DNA from: an uncultured Brevundimonas sp.
Lineage (GTDB): Bacteria; Pseudomonadota; Alphaproteobacteria; Caulobacterales; Caulobacteraceae
Assembly: GCA_946481425.1 (NCBI GenBank)
Contig: CAMLNT010000003.1
Coordinates: forward strand, 1 to 33,179
DNA length: 33,179 nucleotides
Reading direction: 5' to 3'
Shown: positions 16,885-25,489 of the stretch, one piece after another
How positions within the stretch are numbered: position 1 is the first letter of the stretch
Layout of the letters: each line of letters opens with the position of its first letter
Notes under the pieces: generated by a model
What the model was told of the DNA's origin: nothing
Database searches by the model: none
The model's input: only the letters and a program-made list of their open reading frames with translations
Made by a program: the position numbers and the translations under genes

Positions 16885-18987
16885 CTAGAAGCTGTAGCCG
16901 AGGCGCACGCCGACCCGGCGACCGTCGCCGATCAGGCCGAGGCTGCCCAGCGCCGGCAGGCCGGCCACGGAGAGGACCGAGCTGTCGATGTAGCTCTCGT
17001 AATACTCGGTATCGAAAGCGTTATTGACGAAGACGGCGGCCTCAAGACCGTTGCGACGCCAGGTGATCGACGCATTGGCGAGGAAATATTCGTCCAGCTC
17101 CGGCGAGAAGGTATTGGACAGGCTGGCCCCGGCGCGGTCGCCCTTGCCGTAGATGCCGCCAGAGAAGGTCAGGTCGCCGTCGGCGAACGGCACGACGTAG
17201 TCCGACTGAAGGTTGACCGACCAGTCCGGTTCGAACGGGAACCGATCAGTCGGCAGGGTGCGGCCAGTGGTGTCCTCGTAACGGGTCGTGTCGGTGAAGC
17301 GGGCATTCTGGAACACAAACCCGCCGCGGATGGTCCAGTCGTTGGTCATGAAGGCGGTGAACTCGCCCTCGATGCCGATCGAACGCGCATCGCCCGAGTT
17401 CAGGTTGATCCCCACGAAGCCCACGCCCGTCGTCGACGGGGCCAGGGAGTTCTGGCCGATGACGTCCGAGTAGTCGTTGTAGAAGACCGCGCCCGACACG
17501 ATCACGTCCCCGCCATTCAGGCGCGCGCGTCCGCCAAGTTCCGCCGTCCAGACGGAGTCGCCGTCCCACAGCGGGTTGGGGGCGCCCGGGCCGTTTGCGC
17601 CGCCGCCGCGGAACCCGCGGGCCAGCGAGCCGTACATCATGTAGTCGCCGAAGGTGCGGCGCAGCGTGATGCGCGGCTGCCATTCGTCGGCCTCATAGGT
17701 TGAGGTGAAGCCGGTGTTTGCGAGCGAAGTCACTTCCTGGTGGTCGAAGCGCAGGCCGAGCGCCAGCTCCCACTCCGGGGCGAAGTCCCAGAACAGGGTG
17801 CCGAAGCCGGCGTAGGCGTCGATGTCGACATCGGCCGTCGAGGTCGCAGAAATCCCGAATGGCACGATCGTCGTCGTCGAGGTGGCGAAGCTGTCCTGGT
17901 GCGATGCGAAGACGCCGATGAGGGTCGAGATATTGTCCGACCACTGGGTGTCGAAGCGCGCCTCGCCGGACGTTGTGCGAAGCTCCTGCGCCGACACGCC
18001 GCGCGCCAGATCGATCGGCTGGAAGTCCGAGTCGCCCACGCCTTCGGAGTCGCGGCGATCATGGGCGAGCAGCAGGGTCACGTCAGTGTTGCCGAGCGGC
18101 ACGATCAGCCGGCCGTTCACGCCCGAATAGTCGAAGTCCAGCTCGGAGCGGACATTGTACTGGCTGTCGTCACGATAGTCCTCGGGACCGGTCGTGACGG
18201 CATAGAGCGGGCCGGAACCCTCCACGCGGTCGTAATAGGCGTTGACGGTCAGTTCGGCCGCCATCGGCAGCTCAAACCGCAGGGCGCCCCGAACGGTATT
18301 CTGAAGCAGGCTGTTGGCGTCGTCATAGCCGAGCAGGCTGTTCCGGACGAAGCCGTCGCGACCCTGCGAGCCGATCGAGACGCGACCCTGGATCCGGCCC
18401 GGCACGATCGGCCCGGCGACCGTGGCGCCGACGGTGTAGAAGTTGTCCGGGCCCGCATAGGTCCCCATGATCCGGCCCTCGAAGTCGTCGGAGGGCTGGC
18501 GCGTGGTGATGTTCAGCGCGCCGCCGAGCGTGTTCTGGCCAAACAGCGTGCCCTGCGGGCCACGAAGCACTTCCACCTGCTCCAGCGCCAGGGTTGGGCT
18601 GTTCAGGTACGAGGTGTTCTGTTGGTAGATGCCGTCGACGAAAATGCCGACGCCCGGCTGGACGTTGTCGAGCAGGGTGATGCCGACACCGCGGATCGAG
18701 ATGAAGGCGCGGCCGGCCGAGTCGGAGTTGATGTTCAGGCCCGGCGTCACCTGGGCGATCTCGCGCACCGTCTGGAACTGGCGCTCCTCCAGGGTCTCGG
18801 CGCCGACGGCGGTGACGGCGACCGGAACGTCGAACAGCCGCTCTTCGCGCTTGCGGGCGGTGACCACGATCTCGTCGACCTGGTCTTCGCGGGCGGACGG
18901 GCCGGTGTCCTGGGCCATGGCGGCGCCGGACCATGACAGGGTGGCGAGGGCGCTGGCGGCCATCATCAGGGCGGTTGAGCGACGCAT
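16885..18987 (-). CDS. TonB-dependent outer-membrane receptor
   Basis: A 700-residue receptor. Residues 1-25 are a standard signal peptide (MRRSTALMMAASALATLSW through AAMA, then QDTG). The TonB-box-like VDEIVVTARKREE at about 37-49 is followed by a plug domain with REIAQVTPGLN, FISIRGVG, VGIFVDGIYQ and VEVLRGPQGTLFGQNTLGGALNI. The remainder is a 22-strand-type barrel ending GVRLGYSF with a C-terminal phenylalanine. This type is greatly expanded in Caulobacterales and sphingomonads and imports plant-derived or other organic substrates as well as siderophores. GGAGG lies 8 bases before the ATG. Operator C lies 47-63 nt upstream, so regulation by the neighbouring GntR protein is likely. It is divergent from the esterase operon. 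Confidence 0.95.
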   Translation of the reverse strand: MRRSTALMMAASALATLSWSGAAMAQDTGPSAREDQVDEIVVTARKREERLFDVPVAVTAVGAETLEERQFQTVREIAQVTPGLNINSDSAGRAFISIRGVGITLLDNVQPGVGIFVDGIYQQNTSYLNSPTLALEQVEVLRGPQGTLFGQNTLGGALNITTRQPSDDFEGRIMGTYAGPDNFYTVGATVAGPIVPGRIQGRVSIGSQGRDGFVRNSLLGYDDANSLLQNTVRGALRFELPMAAELTVNAYYDRVEGSGPLYAVTTGPEDYRDDSQYNVRSELDFDYSGVNGRLIVPLGNTDVTLLLAHDRRDSEGVGDSDFQPIDLARGVSAQELRTTSGEARFDTQWSDNISTLIGVFASHQDSFATSTTTIVPFGISATSTADVDIDAYAGFGTLFWDFAPEWELALGLRFDHQEVTSLANTGFTSTYEADEWQPRITLRRTFGDYMMYGSLARGFRGGGANGPGAPNPLWDGDSVWTAELGGRARLNGGDVIVSGAVFYNDYSDVIGQNSLAPSTTGVGFVGINLNSGDARSIGIEGEFTAFMTNDWTIRGGFVFQNARFTDTTRYEDTTGRTLPTDRFPFEPDWSVNLQSDYVVPFADGDLTFSGGIYGKGDRAGASLSNTFSPELDEYFLANASITWRRNGLEAAVFVNNAFDTEYYESYIDSSVLSVAGLPALGSLGLIGDGRRVGVRLGYSF

Positions 18988-19033
18988 GGGGTTTCCCTCC
19001 GAACGCGGCTTCTCGGGCCGCCGTTATCGATGA

Positions 19034-19050
19034 GACCTATCTGACAGGTT
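19034..19050. promoter_or_regulatory. Operator C upstream of the second TonB receptor
   Basis: GACCTATCTGACAGGTT keeps the CCTRT-N3-AYAGG layout of operators A and B, with identical CC, T, T, T, A, A and GGTT positions. It is 47 nt before the receptor ATG in a 256-nt divergent intergenic region. Sharing it with A and B links the receptor to the araC-gntR control region. Confidence 0.62.
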
Positions 19051-19162
19051 CGCCGACCCGCCGGAAGTGACCGAGTCGCATCAGACTTTGCATCCCGGCA
19101 CAAATCCTTGTTCTCGCGCTTAGGACGGGGAACCCTGGACGCTTCGCTGGCAAGCCCCTCGT

Positions 19163-19202
19163 GCGGGTCTGCAAACCCGCGGGCCGACTCATAAGGGGTC
19201 GG
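19163..19202. promoter_or_regulatory. Two inverted repeats before the esterase operon
   Basis: GCGGGT-CTGCAA-ACCCGC (19163-19180) is a perfect 6-bp inverted repeat. CCGACTC-ATAAG-GGGTCGG (19184-19202) has 7-bp arms with one G-T pair. Both lie within 85 nt of the carboxylesterase ATG. They differ from operators A-C and may be binding sites for another regulator, possibly the AraC protein, or mRNA leader hairpins. Confidence 0.35.
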
Positions 19203-19243
19203 TGCGGCTATGGTCTGTCGGCACGACACAGGACGCCGAGCCC

Positions 19244-20731
19244 ATGAGCGAACCCATCGTCACGATCCAGAGCGGCCAGGTCAGGGGTGTGACCGAGGCG
19301 GGCGTGACACGCTTTCTCGGCGTTCCGTACGCGGCCGCCCCCGTGGGGGCGCTGCGCTTTCGGGAACCGCAGGCGCATCCCGGCTGGACCGGCGTCCGCG
19401 ACGCGAAGGCGTGGGGGCCGACCGCGCCCTATCGTCTGACCCCGCTGGACGCGATCGACATCGACCCCCTGGTCGGCAAGCGCGAGGCGGCCGGCGACGA
19501 ATGGCTCAATCTCAACATCTGGACGCCGGACCTGAAGGCGTCTGGCCTGCCGGTCATGGTCTTCATTCACGGCGGCGCCTGGGTCGGCGGCGCGGGATCC
19601 TCGCCCTGCCATGACGGCTCCACCTTCGCCCGCGACGGCGTGGTCTGCGTGACGATCAACTACCGGCTGGGCGTCGAGGGCTGGCTTCCCATACCCGGCG
19701 CGCCGACCAATCTGGGCATGCGCGACATGGTCGCCGCCCTGAAGTGGGTTCAGGCCAATATCGCGGCCTTCGGCGGCGACCCTGCCAATGTGACGATCTT
19801 CGGCGAGTCGGCCGGGGCCATGTCGATCGGCAACCTCGTGGTGTCGCCGCCCGCCCAGGGCCTGTTCCGCCGCGCCATTCTTCAGAGCGGCCACGGCCTG
19901 CTGGTCCGTTCCCGAGCCGTCGCCGAACGGTCCATGCGAAAGGCGGCCCGGCTGCTTGGCGTCGCTCCAACCCTCGCCGGCTTCCAGTCGACCACGGTCG
20001 AACAGGGCCTCGACGCCCTGGCCAAGATGCACCTGCCGAACTCCGGCATCGACCTGCGCGAGCCGAACGGCCGGGATCCCTCCTATGGCCTTTCGAAGTT
20101 CGGCCCCGTCGTTGGGGACGACATGATCCCCGTCCCGCCGTTGCAAGCGCTGAAACAGGGCGCGGGCCGTGACATCGAGTTGCTGGTGGGGACCAACGCC
20201 GAGGAGATGAACCTCTATTTCGTGCCGACGGGCGTCCAGCCGAAGATCAACGGCCTGCTGGCGTGGTTGCTGCTCGGGCGGGTCGAACGTCAGGCCGGGC
20301 GCATCCTCAAGGCCTATCGCCGCAGCGGCGAGGGCGCTGGGGTCAGCTTCACACGCGCGCTGAGCGATCTGGTCTTCCGGTGGCCCGCCCGTGTCTTTGC
20401 CGGCGCGCATCAGGGCAGCACGCACATGTACGAGCTCGGGTGGCGGTCCACGGCCTGTGGCGGACAACTTGGCGCGGCCCACGGCATCGACGTGCCGTTC
20501 GTGTTCGACACCATCGGCCTTGCGACCGGGCCCAAGGGTCTGCTCGGCGAGTCGCCGCCGCAGGACCTGGCGGACCGCGTTCATCTGATCTGGGCCGACT
20601 TCGCGCGCGACGGATCCCTGCCCTGGCCGGAATACACGCCCGCCGATCGCCAGGTCTTCGCACTCGAGACCGGCCAGCCCCGCGTCGAGAGCGACGCCGA
20701 CTTCCCCATCGCACCGCTCTGGAAGCCCTGA
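19244..20731 (+). CDS. Type-B carboxylesterase
   Basis: A 495-residue alpha/beta hydrolase of the carboxylesterase/cholinesterase family that cleaves carboxylic esters. The oxyanion-hole motif is HGGAW (109-113), the nucleophile is S189 in GESAG, the probable acid is E321 in GTNAEEMNLYF and the catalytic histidine is H413 in GAAHGIDVPFVF. The N-terminal TRFLGVPYAAAPVGALRF is the family signature. No signal peptide is visible, so it is probably cytoplasmic. An upstream in-frame GTG at 19202 exists, but the ATG at 19244 gives the normal N-terminus. Its stop overlaps the SDR start (TGATG). It leads a four-gene operon and is divergent from the second TonB receptor, which may import its substrate. 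Confidence 0.94.
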   Translation: MSEPIVTIQSGQVRGVTEAGVTRFLGVPYAAAPVGALRFREPQAHPGWTGVRDAKAWGPTAPYRLTPLDAIDIDPLVGKREAAGDEWLNLNIWTPDLKASGLPVMVFIHGGAWVGGAGSSPCHDGSTFARDGVVCVTINYRLGVEGWLPIPGAPTNLGMRDMVAALKWVQANIAAFGGDPANVTIFGESAGAMSIGNLVVSPPAQGLFRRAILQSGHGLLVRSRAVAERSMRKAARLLGVAPTLAGFQSTTVEQGLDALAKMHLPNSGIDLREPNGRDPSYGLSKFGPVVGDDMIPVPPLQALKQGAGRDIELLVGTNAEEMNLYFVPTGVQPKINGLLAWLLLGRVERQAGRILKAYRRSGEGAGVSFTRALSDLVFRWPARVFAGAHQGSTHMYELGWRSTACGGQLGAAHGIDVPFVFDTIGLATGPKGLLGESPPQDLADRVHLIWADFARDGSLPWPEYTPADRQVFALETGQPRVESDADFPIAPLWKP

Positions 20732-21504
20732 TGTATCTTGAAAAGTTTCGTCTCGACGGGCGGGTGGCCTTCGTTACCGGTGGCGCCTCCGGCATCGGCT
20801 GGTGCGCCGCCGACGCCCTGGCCGAGGCCGGGGCCAAGGTCGTCATCGCCGACCTGACCCAGGATGCGCTCGACCGGTCCATCGCGTCGCTTGCCGACAA
20901 GGGCCACGCCGTCGAGGGCGTCATCATGGACGTGACCGACAGCGCCCGGGTGGCCGAGGTCGCCGACGATGTCGCCGCTCGTCACGGCCGCATCGACATC
21001 CTGGTCAACAACGCCGGCATCGCCCTCAGCGAGATCGACGCGGAAGACATGACCGACGAGCGCTGGCTCAAGGTTCTGGACGTGAACCTCAACGGGACCT
21101 TCTGGTGCGCGCGCGCCTTCGGCCGCCACATGCTCGCGCAAGGCTCCGGCGCCATCGTCAACGTTGGCTCGATGTCGGGCTTCATCGTCAACCGGCCGCA
21201 GGGCCAGGCCCACTACAACGCCTCCAAGGCCGCCGTGCACCATCTGACGAAGTCGCTGGCCGCCGAGTGGGGCGCGCGCGGCGTTCGGGTCAACGCCGTG
21301 GCCCCGACCTATATCGCCACGCCACTCAACGCCTTCGCCGACCGGGAAGCGCCGATGTTCAGGCGCTGGATCGACTCCACGCCGATGGCGCGCCTGGGCG
21401 AGCCGGAAGAGGTCGCCTCAGCCATCCTGTTCCTCGCGTCCGACGCGTCCAGCCTCATGACCGGCTCCATCGTCCTGACGGACGGTGGTTACAGCTGCTG
21501 GTGA
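20731..21504 (+). CDS. Short-chain dehydrogenase/reductase
   Basis: A 257-residue classical SDR that interconverts an alcohol and a ketone with a nicotinamide cofactor. The cofactor loop is TGGASGIG (16-23). D41 at the end of beta 2 (VVIAD) favours NAD(H) over NADP(H). NNAG is at 93-96, and the catalytic tetrad is N119, S147, Y162 and K166 (YNASK). C-terminal LTDGGYSCW replaces the usual VDGGY ending. An NAD preference suits oxidation, as in catabolism. The start is the ATG overlapping the esterase stop; the frame is open upstream but is there the esterase gene in another frame. The HSL-like esterase follows after 10 nt. Confidence 0.94.
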   Translation: MYLEKFRLDGRVAFVTGGASGIGWCAADALAEAGAKVVIADLTQDALDRSIASLADKGHAVEGVIMDVTDSARVAEVADDVAARHGRIDILVNNAGIALSEIDAEDMTDERWLKVLDVNLNGTFWCARAFGRHMLAQGSGAIVNVGSMSGFIVNRPQGQAHYNASKAAVHHLTKSLAAEWGARGVRVNAVAPTYIATPLNAFADREAPMFRRWIDSTPMARLGEPEEVASAILFLASDASSLMTGSIVLTDGGYSCW

Positions 21505-21514
21505 GGAGCAAGCC

Positions 21515-22477
21515 ATGAGCCGAAGCCGCCATCTGGTCGACGTCGAAATCCTGCCGATGCTCGATGCCTGGCCGACCGTCGCCCTGACGCCCGAGCTTCT
21601 GGCCGAGCTGCGCTCCGGCGCCAGCCGCCTGCCGCTGCCGGCCATGTCCGAGGCCGCACTGGCCGTACGCCAGACCCGACATGTCGCGCCCGGCCCCAGC
21701 GGCGCGCCCGACATCAGCCTGCTGGTCTATCATCCGGCCGAGGCGTCCGGTCCGCTGCCCTGCCTCTTCCACATCCATGGCGGCGGCTATGTCATGGGCT
21801 CCGCAGAAGAGGTGGAGGCGCTGCACCGTGAGCGGGTCGCCGATCTCGGCTGCATCCTTGTCTCGGTGAACTACCGGCTCGCACCGGACACCCGCCATCC
21901 CGGGCCCGTCGAGGACTGCTACGCAGGTCTGGCCTGGACCTTCGCCAACGCTGGAAGCCTCGGCATCGACAGATCGCGCATCGGCGTCACAGGCGAGAGC
22001 GCGGGCGGCGGACTGGCTGCGGCCCTCGCCCTGCTGGCGCGCGACCGGGGCGAATACCCCCTCGCCTTCCAGCACCTCGTTTATCCGATGCTGGACGACC
22101 GCACCTGCGCCGCGGCCGAGCCGCATCCGGTCGCCGGAGACTACATCTGGACTCCCCACAATAACGCCTTCGGCTGGTCGGCCCTGCTGGGCTGCGAGCC
22201 GGGCTCGGCGCGCGTCTCGCCCTATGCCGCCGCGGCCCGCGCGACCGACCTGTCGAACCTGCCGCCCGCCTTCATCACCACCGGCGCGCTGGACCTCTTC
22301 GTGGACGAGGACATCGACTATGCGCGCCGCCTGAACCGGGCCGGCGTTCCGGTCGAGCTCCACGTCTATCCGGGAGGCGTCCATGGCTACGACCTGCACC
22401 CGACCGCCGACGTGGCGGTGCGAGCCCGCCGCGACAGCCGCGACGCCCTTCAGCGTTTCCTCTTTTCCAAGGCCTGA
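21515..22477 (+). CDS. Alpha/beta hydrolase, hormone-sensitive-lipase family
   Basis: A 320-residue family IV esterase. The HGGG oxyanion motif (88-91, HGGGYVMGS), nucleophile S162 in GESAGG, acid D260 in GALDLFVDED and histidine H290 in GGVHGYD are all present, and NNAFGWSALLG is typical of the family. These enzymes prefer short acyl esters, and members also act on plant esters and carbamates. The ATG at 21515 has GAGGAG six bases before it; an earlier in-frame GTG at 21485 overlaps the SDR and lacks such a site. No signal peptide is visible. Two unrelated esterases in one operon suggest a substrate with two kinds of ester bond, or esters of different size. Confidence 0.93.
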   Translation: MSRSRHLVDVEILPMLDAWPTVALTPELLAELRSGASRLPLPAMSEAALAVRQTRHVAPGPSGAPDISLLVYHPAEASGPLPCLFHIHGGGYVMGSAEEVEALHRERVADLGCILVSVNYRLAPDTRHPGPVEDCYAGLAWTFANAGSLGIDRSRIGVTGESAGGGLAAALALLARDRGEYPLAFQHLVYPMLDDRTCAAAEPHPVAGDYIWTPHNNAFGWSALLGCEPGSARVSPYAAAARATDLSNLPPAFITTGALDLFVDEDIDYARRLNRAGVPVELHVYPGGVHGYDLHPTADVAVRARRDSRDALQRFLFSKA

Positions 22478-22480
22478 CCG

Positions 22481-23791
22481 ATGACCACCGATATCCTCGA
22501 GGCGGCGCCGCCGCCGGCCCAGCGCCGCACCCTCTGGGGCGCCATCATCGTCGTTTCGCTCGTCGTCCTGGCCGGCGCGGCCATGAAGACCATCTTTTCG
22601 CCCCTCCAGGAGGCGGCCAAGCTCTCGATGGGCCTGACCGACTTCCAGGTCGGGCTGGTCCAGGGCATCGCCATCGCCCTGCCCATGGCGCTGGTCGCCC
22701 TGCCGCTCGGCTGGCTGGCGGACCGGGCCAACCGCATCCGCATCCTGCTTGGCCTGTCCTTCGTCTGGACCGTCGGCATGGTCATGACCGCATTCGCGCA
22801 GGATTTCGGACTGCTCTTCTTCGCCCGCATGCTGGCCGGGGCGGCGGGTAATTTCGTCGTGCCGATCGGCATCTCGGTCGCAGCCGACATGTGCATGCCC
22901 GAGCGGCGCGGGCGGTCGCTGCTGGTTCTGTCGCTCGGCAATGTGCTCGGGGGAGCCCTCGCCTTCGGGATCGGCGGCGCCCTGCTCGGCGCGGTCATCG
23001 AGAACGCGATCCCCAGCTTGATGGGACTGGAGCCTTGGCGCGAGGTCAGCCTGTGGTTTGCAATCGCCTCGGTGGTCCTAACCCTGCCTCTGCTGCTGAT
23101 CCGCGAGCCCGAACGCCACGAGGTCGAACAGGCGAACGCGCCAATCAAGGCCATCGCCGCCGCCCTGTGGGCCCGGCGCGGTTTCCTGATGCCGCTTTTC
23201 ATCGGCCAGGTCGGCGTCGTCATGGCCGATATGGCGGCCGGCGTCTGGGCGGCCCCGGTCCTCATCCGGAACTTTGGTCTCAGCCCTGCGGAATTCGGCG
23301 GCTGGATGGGCGGCGGGCTGATCCTCGCGGGAATCGTCGGCTCCATCCTCGGCGGTTGCGGCGCCGACTGGGGCCAGAAGCTGGATCGGCGCGGCGGCAT
23401 CCTGTTCGGGACCATCATCGCCGGCGTCATCGCCATTCCGGCCTCGCTCTATCCGATGATGCCGACGACGGCCTTGTTTGGCGTGGCCTTTACCGCATTG
23501 ATGGTCTGCGGGACGATCTCGGGCCTGATCACCGCGACCGCGATCGCCGTGCTGGTGCCGAACGAAGAGCGCGGCCTCTGCCTCGGGGCCTTCATGATCC
23601 TAGGAGCCCTGATCGGGATCGGCCTTGCCCCGACCGTCGTTACCCTGGCTTCGGACGCCATGGGTGGCGAAGGTCAGCTGGCCCTGGCCCTGACCATCGT
23701 CAGCGTGGTCATCGGCTTCCTGTCCCTGGCCGGGTTCTGGCTGGCGATGAAGAATGCGCCGCGTCCGGTCGCCGAGGTGGTCGGGGCGTAG
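22481..23791 (+). CDS. Major facilitator superfamily transporter
   Basis: A 436-residue inner-membrane protein with about 12 hydrophobic segments in two halves. The motif between helices 2 and 3 is GWLADRANRIRILL, the MFS signature (GxLaDrxgrkxx). The N-half also has RMLAGAAGNFVVPIGISVAADMCMPERRGR, as in Spinster-like and sugar-acid transporter branches. A cytoplasmic loop of about 40 residues separates the halves (REPERHEVEQANAPIKAI). It starts three bases after the upstream stop. In this operon it would move the imported substrate or a hydrolysis product across the inner membrane. The transported compound and direction are unknown. A terminator follows about 90 nt downstream. Confidence 0.92.
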   Translation: MTTDILEAAPPPAQRRTLWGAIIVVSLVVLAGAAMKTIFSPLQEAAKLSMGLTDFQVGLVQGIAIALPMALVALPLGWLADRANRIRILLGLSFVWTVGMVMTAFAQDFGLLFFARMLAGAAGNFVVPIGISVAADMCMPERRGRSLLVLSLGNVLGGALAFGIGGALLGAVIENAIPSLMGLEPWREVSLWFAIASVVLTLPLLLIREPERHEVEQANAPIKAIAAALWARRGFLMPLFIGQVGVVMADMAAGVWAAPVLIRNFGLSPAEFGGWMGGGLILAGIVGSILGGCGADWGQKLDRRGGILFGTIIAGVIAIPASLYPMMPTTALFGVAFTALMVCGTISGLITATAIAVLVPNEERGLCLGAFMILGALIGIGLAPTVVTLASDAMGGEGQLALALTIVSVVIGFLSLAGFWLAMKNAPRPVAEVVGA

Positions 23792-23879
23792 CGCTCCCGC
23801 CCCAGGCGCACAGTAGCGGCGCGCCCAAGCCGCTGATCGCAAAGGCATCGACGCGAAAATCACGCCGACTTTTCCCCGC

Positions 23880-23915
23880 CCGTCCGCGCACGCCTAGACT
23901 GCGCGGACGGTCTTT
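23880..23915 (+). terminator. Rho-independent terminator of the esterase operon
   Basis: A perfect 11-bp stem (CCGTCCGCGCA and TGCGCGGACGG) with a 9-nt loop and a short TCTTT run. It lies 89 nt after the MFS stop and closes the operon on the plus strand. The DNA between 23792 and 23879 shows no other signal. Confidence 0.8.
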
Positions 23916-24005
23916 GACATCGATGTCTCAGCGAACCCCACCGCCCGCGGCGGTCACCTTACCGGCCGTCATCCAGGCGAACGACCCGGTCGAGTTGGAC
24001 GAGTT

Positions 24006-24025
24006 GGACGGTGTTTCCACCGTCC
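24006..24025 (-). terminator. Hairpin downstream of amtB, possible terminator
   Basis: GGACGGTG-TTTC-CACCGTCC is a perfect 8-bp stem with a 4-nt loop, four bases beyond the amtB stop on the minus strand. It has no T-run, so it may be a weak or Rho-assisted terminator, or an mRNA 3'-end stabiliser. Confidence 0.4.
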
Positions 24026-24028
24026 GCA

Positions 24029-25336
24029 TCAGTCGTGCAGGGACTCGCCATGCTGGGTGTAGTCGAGGCCCTCGATCTCCTCGTCTTTGGTCACCCGCAG
24101 TCCCGTGGTGAACTTGCAGATCATCAGGACCACGAAGGTGCCGACCGCGCTCCACGCGATGGCGCCGAGCAGCCCGACGGCCTGGGTCAGGACATTCGCG
24201 CCTTCCGACAGGCCGTTGACGGCCGTCGAGGCAAAGACGCCGGTCAACAGGGCGCCGACGACGCCGCCGATGCCGTGGATGCCCCAGGCGTCCAGGCTGT
24301 CGTCGTACTTCAGTAGATGCTTCAGCCAGACCGCGCCTGCATAGCAGGCTGGCCCCGCGATCAGGCCGATCCAGAAGGCCCCCGACGGCAGGACGAAGCC
24401 CGCCGCCGGGGTGATGGCCACCAGACCCGCGACAACGCCCGATAGCAGGCCGAGCAGGGTCGGCTTTCTGCGGGCGATCCATTCCACCGCGATCCAGCCG
24501 ACCGCCCCGGCCGCAGCGGCCAGGATGGTGTTGAAAGCGGCCGTCGCCGCCAGTCCGTCGGCCGCGCCGGCGGAGCCCGCGTTGAATCCCAGCCAGCCGA
24601 CCAGCAGCAGACCGGTGCCGATGGCGGTGTAGGCCAGGTTGGACGGAGCCATCAGGTCGCGACGGAAGCCATGACGCGGCCCCAGCACGTAGGCGCAGAC
24701 CAGACCCGCGACGCCTGCGTTGACGTGAACGACGGCCCCGCCGGCGAAGTCCAGCACGCCCATCGAGCCGAGATAGCCGCCGCCCCAGACCTGATGACAG
24801 ATCGGCGCATAGACGAGCAGGTGCCACAGGGCGAAGAACAGGACCGTCGCCGAGAACTTCATCCGTTCCGCGACCGAGCCGACAATCAGGGCCGGGGTGA
24901 TGACGGCGAAGGTCAGCTGGAAGGCGACAAACAGCAACTCCGGCAGGCCCGGCAGGAGGCCGTGCGCCGTCTCCGGCGTCACGCCGTTCAGGAACAGGGC
25001 GTCGAAGCCGCCGACAAACGGCTGGAGCCCTTCGCTGCCAGCCCCGAACGACAGGCTGTAGCCGGCGACGAACCAGAGCACGGTCACGATCGCGAAGGCC
25101 GCACCCGACTGGGCGACCATCGAGATGATGTTCTTCCTGCGGACCATGCCGCCGTAGAAAAGGGCCAGGCCCGGCAGGGTCATCATCAGGACCAGGGCCG
25201 TCGAGGTCAGGATCCACGCGGTCGACGACCCGTTCAGGTCGAGCGCGGCCTGATGGGGCGCCAGAGGCGCGGCCGCCGCCGCTCCCGTCACGATGAGAGC
25301 GAATACGCCGGCGAGCGCGGCGACGAGTCTGGCCAT
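24029..25336 (-). CDS. amtB: Ammonium transporter, Amt family
   Basis: A 435-residue inner-membrane channel for ammonium/ammonia. Residues 1-23 look like a signal peptide, as in E. coli AmtB. Eleven hydrophobic segments follow. Conserved sites include D196 in LDFAGGAVVHVNAG, the pore twin histidines H204 and H354 (DAWGIHGIGG), and the signature FYGGMVRRKN near residue 60. The C-terminal cytoplasmic tail (KFTTGLRVTKDEEIEGLDYTQHGE) keeps the segment that contacts the PII protein GlnK. No glnK gene is next to it, although the two are often paired. It starts at ATG 25336 with GGGGGA upstream and is convergent with the MFS gene. The 153 nt between recQ and amtB show no convincing sigma-54 promoter. 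Confidence 0.96.
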   Translation of the reverse strand: MARLVAALAGVFALIVTGAAAAAPLAPHQAALDLNGSSTAWILTSTALVLMMTLPGLALFYGGMVRRKNIISMVAQSGAAFAIVTVLWFVAGYSLSFGAGSEGLQPFVGGFDALFLNGVTPETAHGLLPGLPELLFVAFQLTFAVITPALIVGSVAERMKFSATVLFFALWHLLVYAPICHQVWGGGYLGSMGVLDFAGGAVVHVNAGVAGLVCAYVLGPRHGFRRDLMAPSNLAYTAIGTGLLLVGWLGFNAGSAGAADGLAATAAFNTILAAAAGAVGWIAVEWIARRKPTLLGLLSGVVAGLVAITPAAGFVLPSGAFWIGLIAGPACYAGAVWLKHLLKYDDSLDAWGIHGIGGVVGALLTGVFASTAVNGLSEGANVLTQAVGLLGAIAWSAVGTFVVLMICKFTTGLRVTKDEEIEGLDYTQHGESLHD

Positions 25337-25489
25337 GTCATCCCCCGTGACGCCGGCCGATCTGGGGAGGCGGCCGGATGGTGCACTGCGTCACGTTAGG
25401 TGCGCCGCAACCAGCTTGGCAATCGTCAAATCGTCGCGTTCACGGAACGACTTTCGGCGACGGGCGCGGCGTGGCCGCCCAGCCACGCG

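Noticed and set aside
25337..25489. Possible sigma-54 promoter before amtB (TGCCAA-N5-TTGCG)
   Set aside because: It lacks the essential GG of the -24 element, so it is not a credible NtrC-type promoter.
25455..25489. Weak inverted repeat (GCGTGGC-CGCCCA-GCCACGC) after recQ
   Set aside because: It is a short 7-bp stem with no T-run; not enough to call a terminator.
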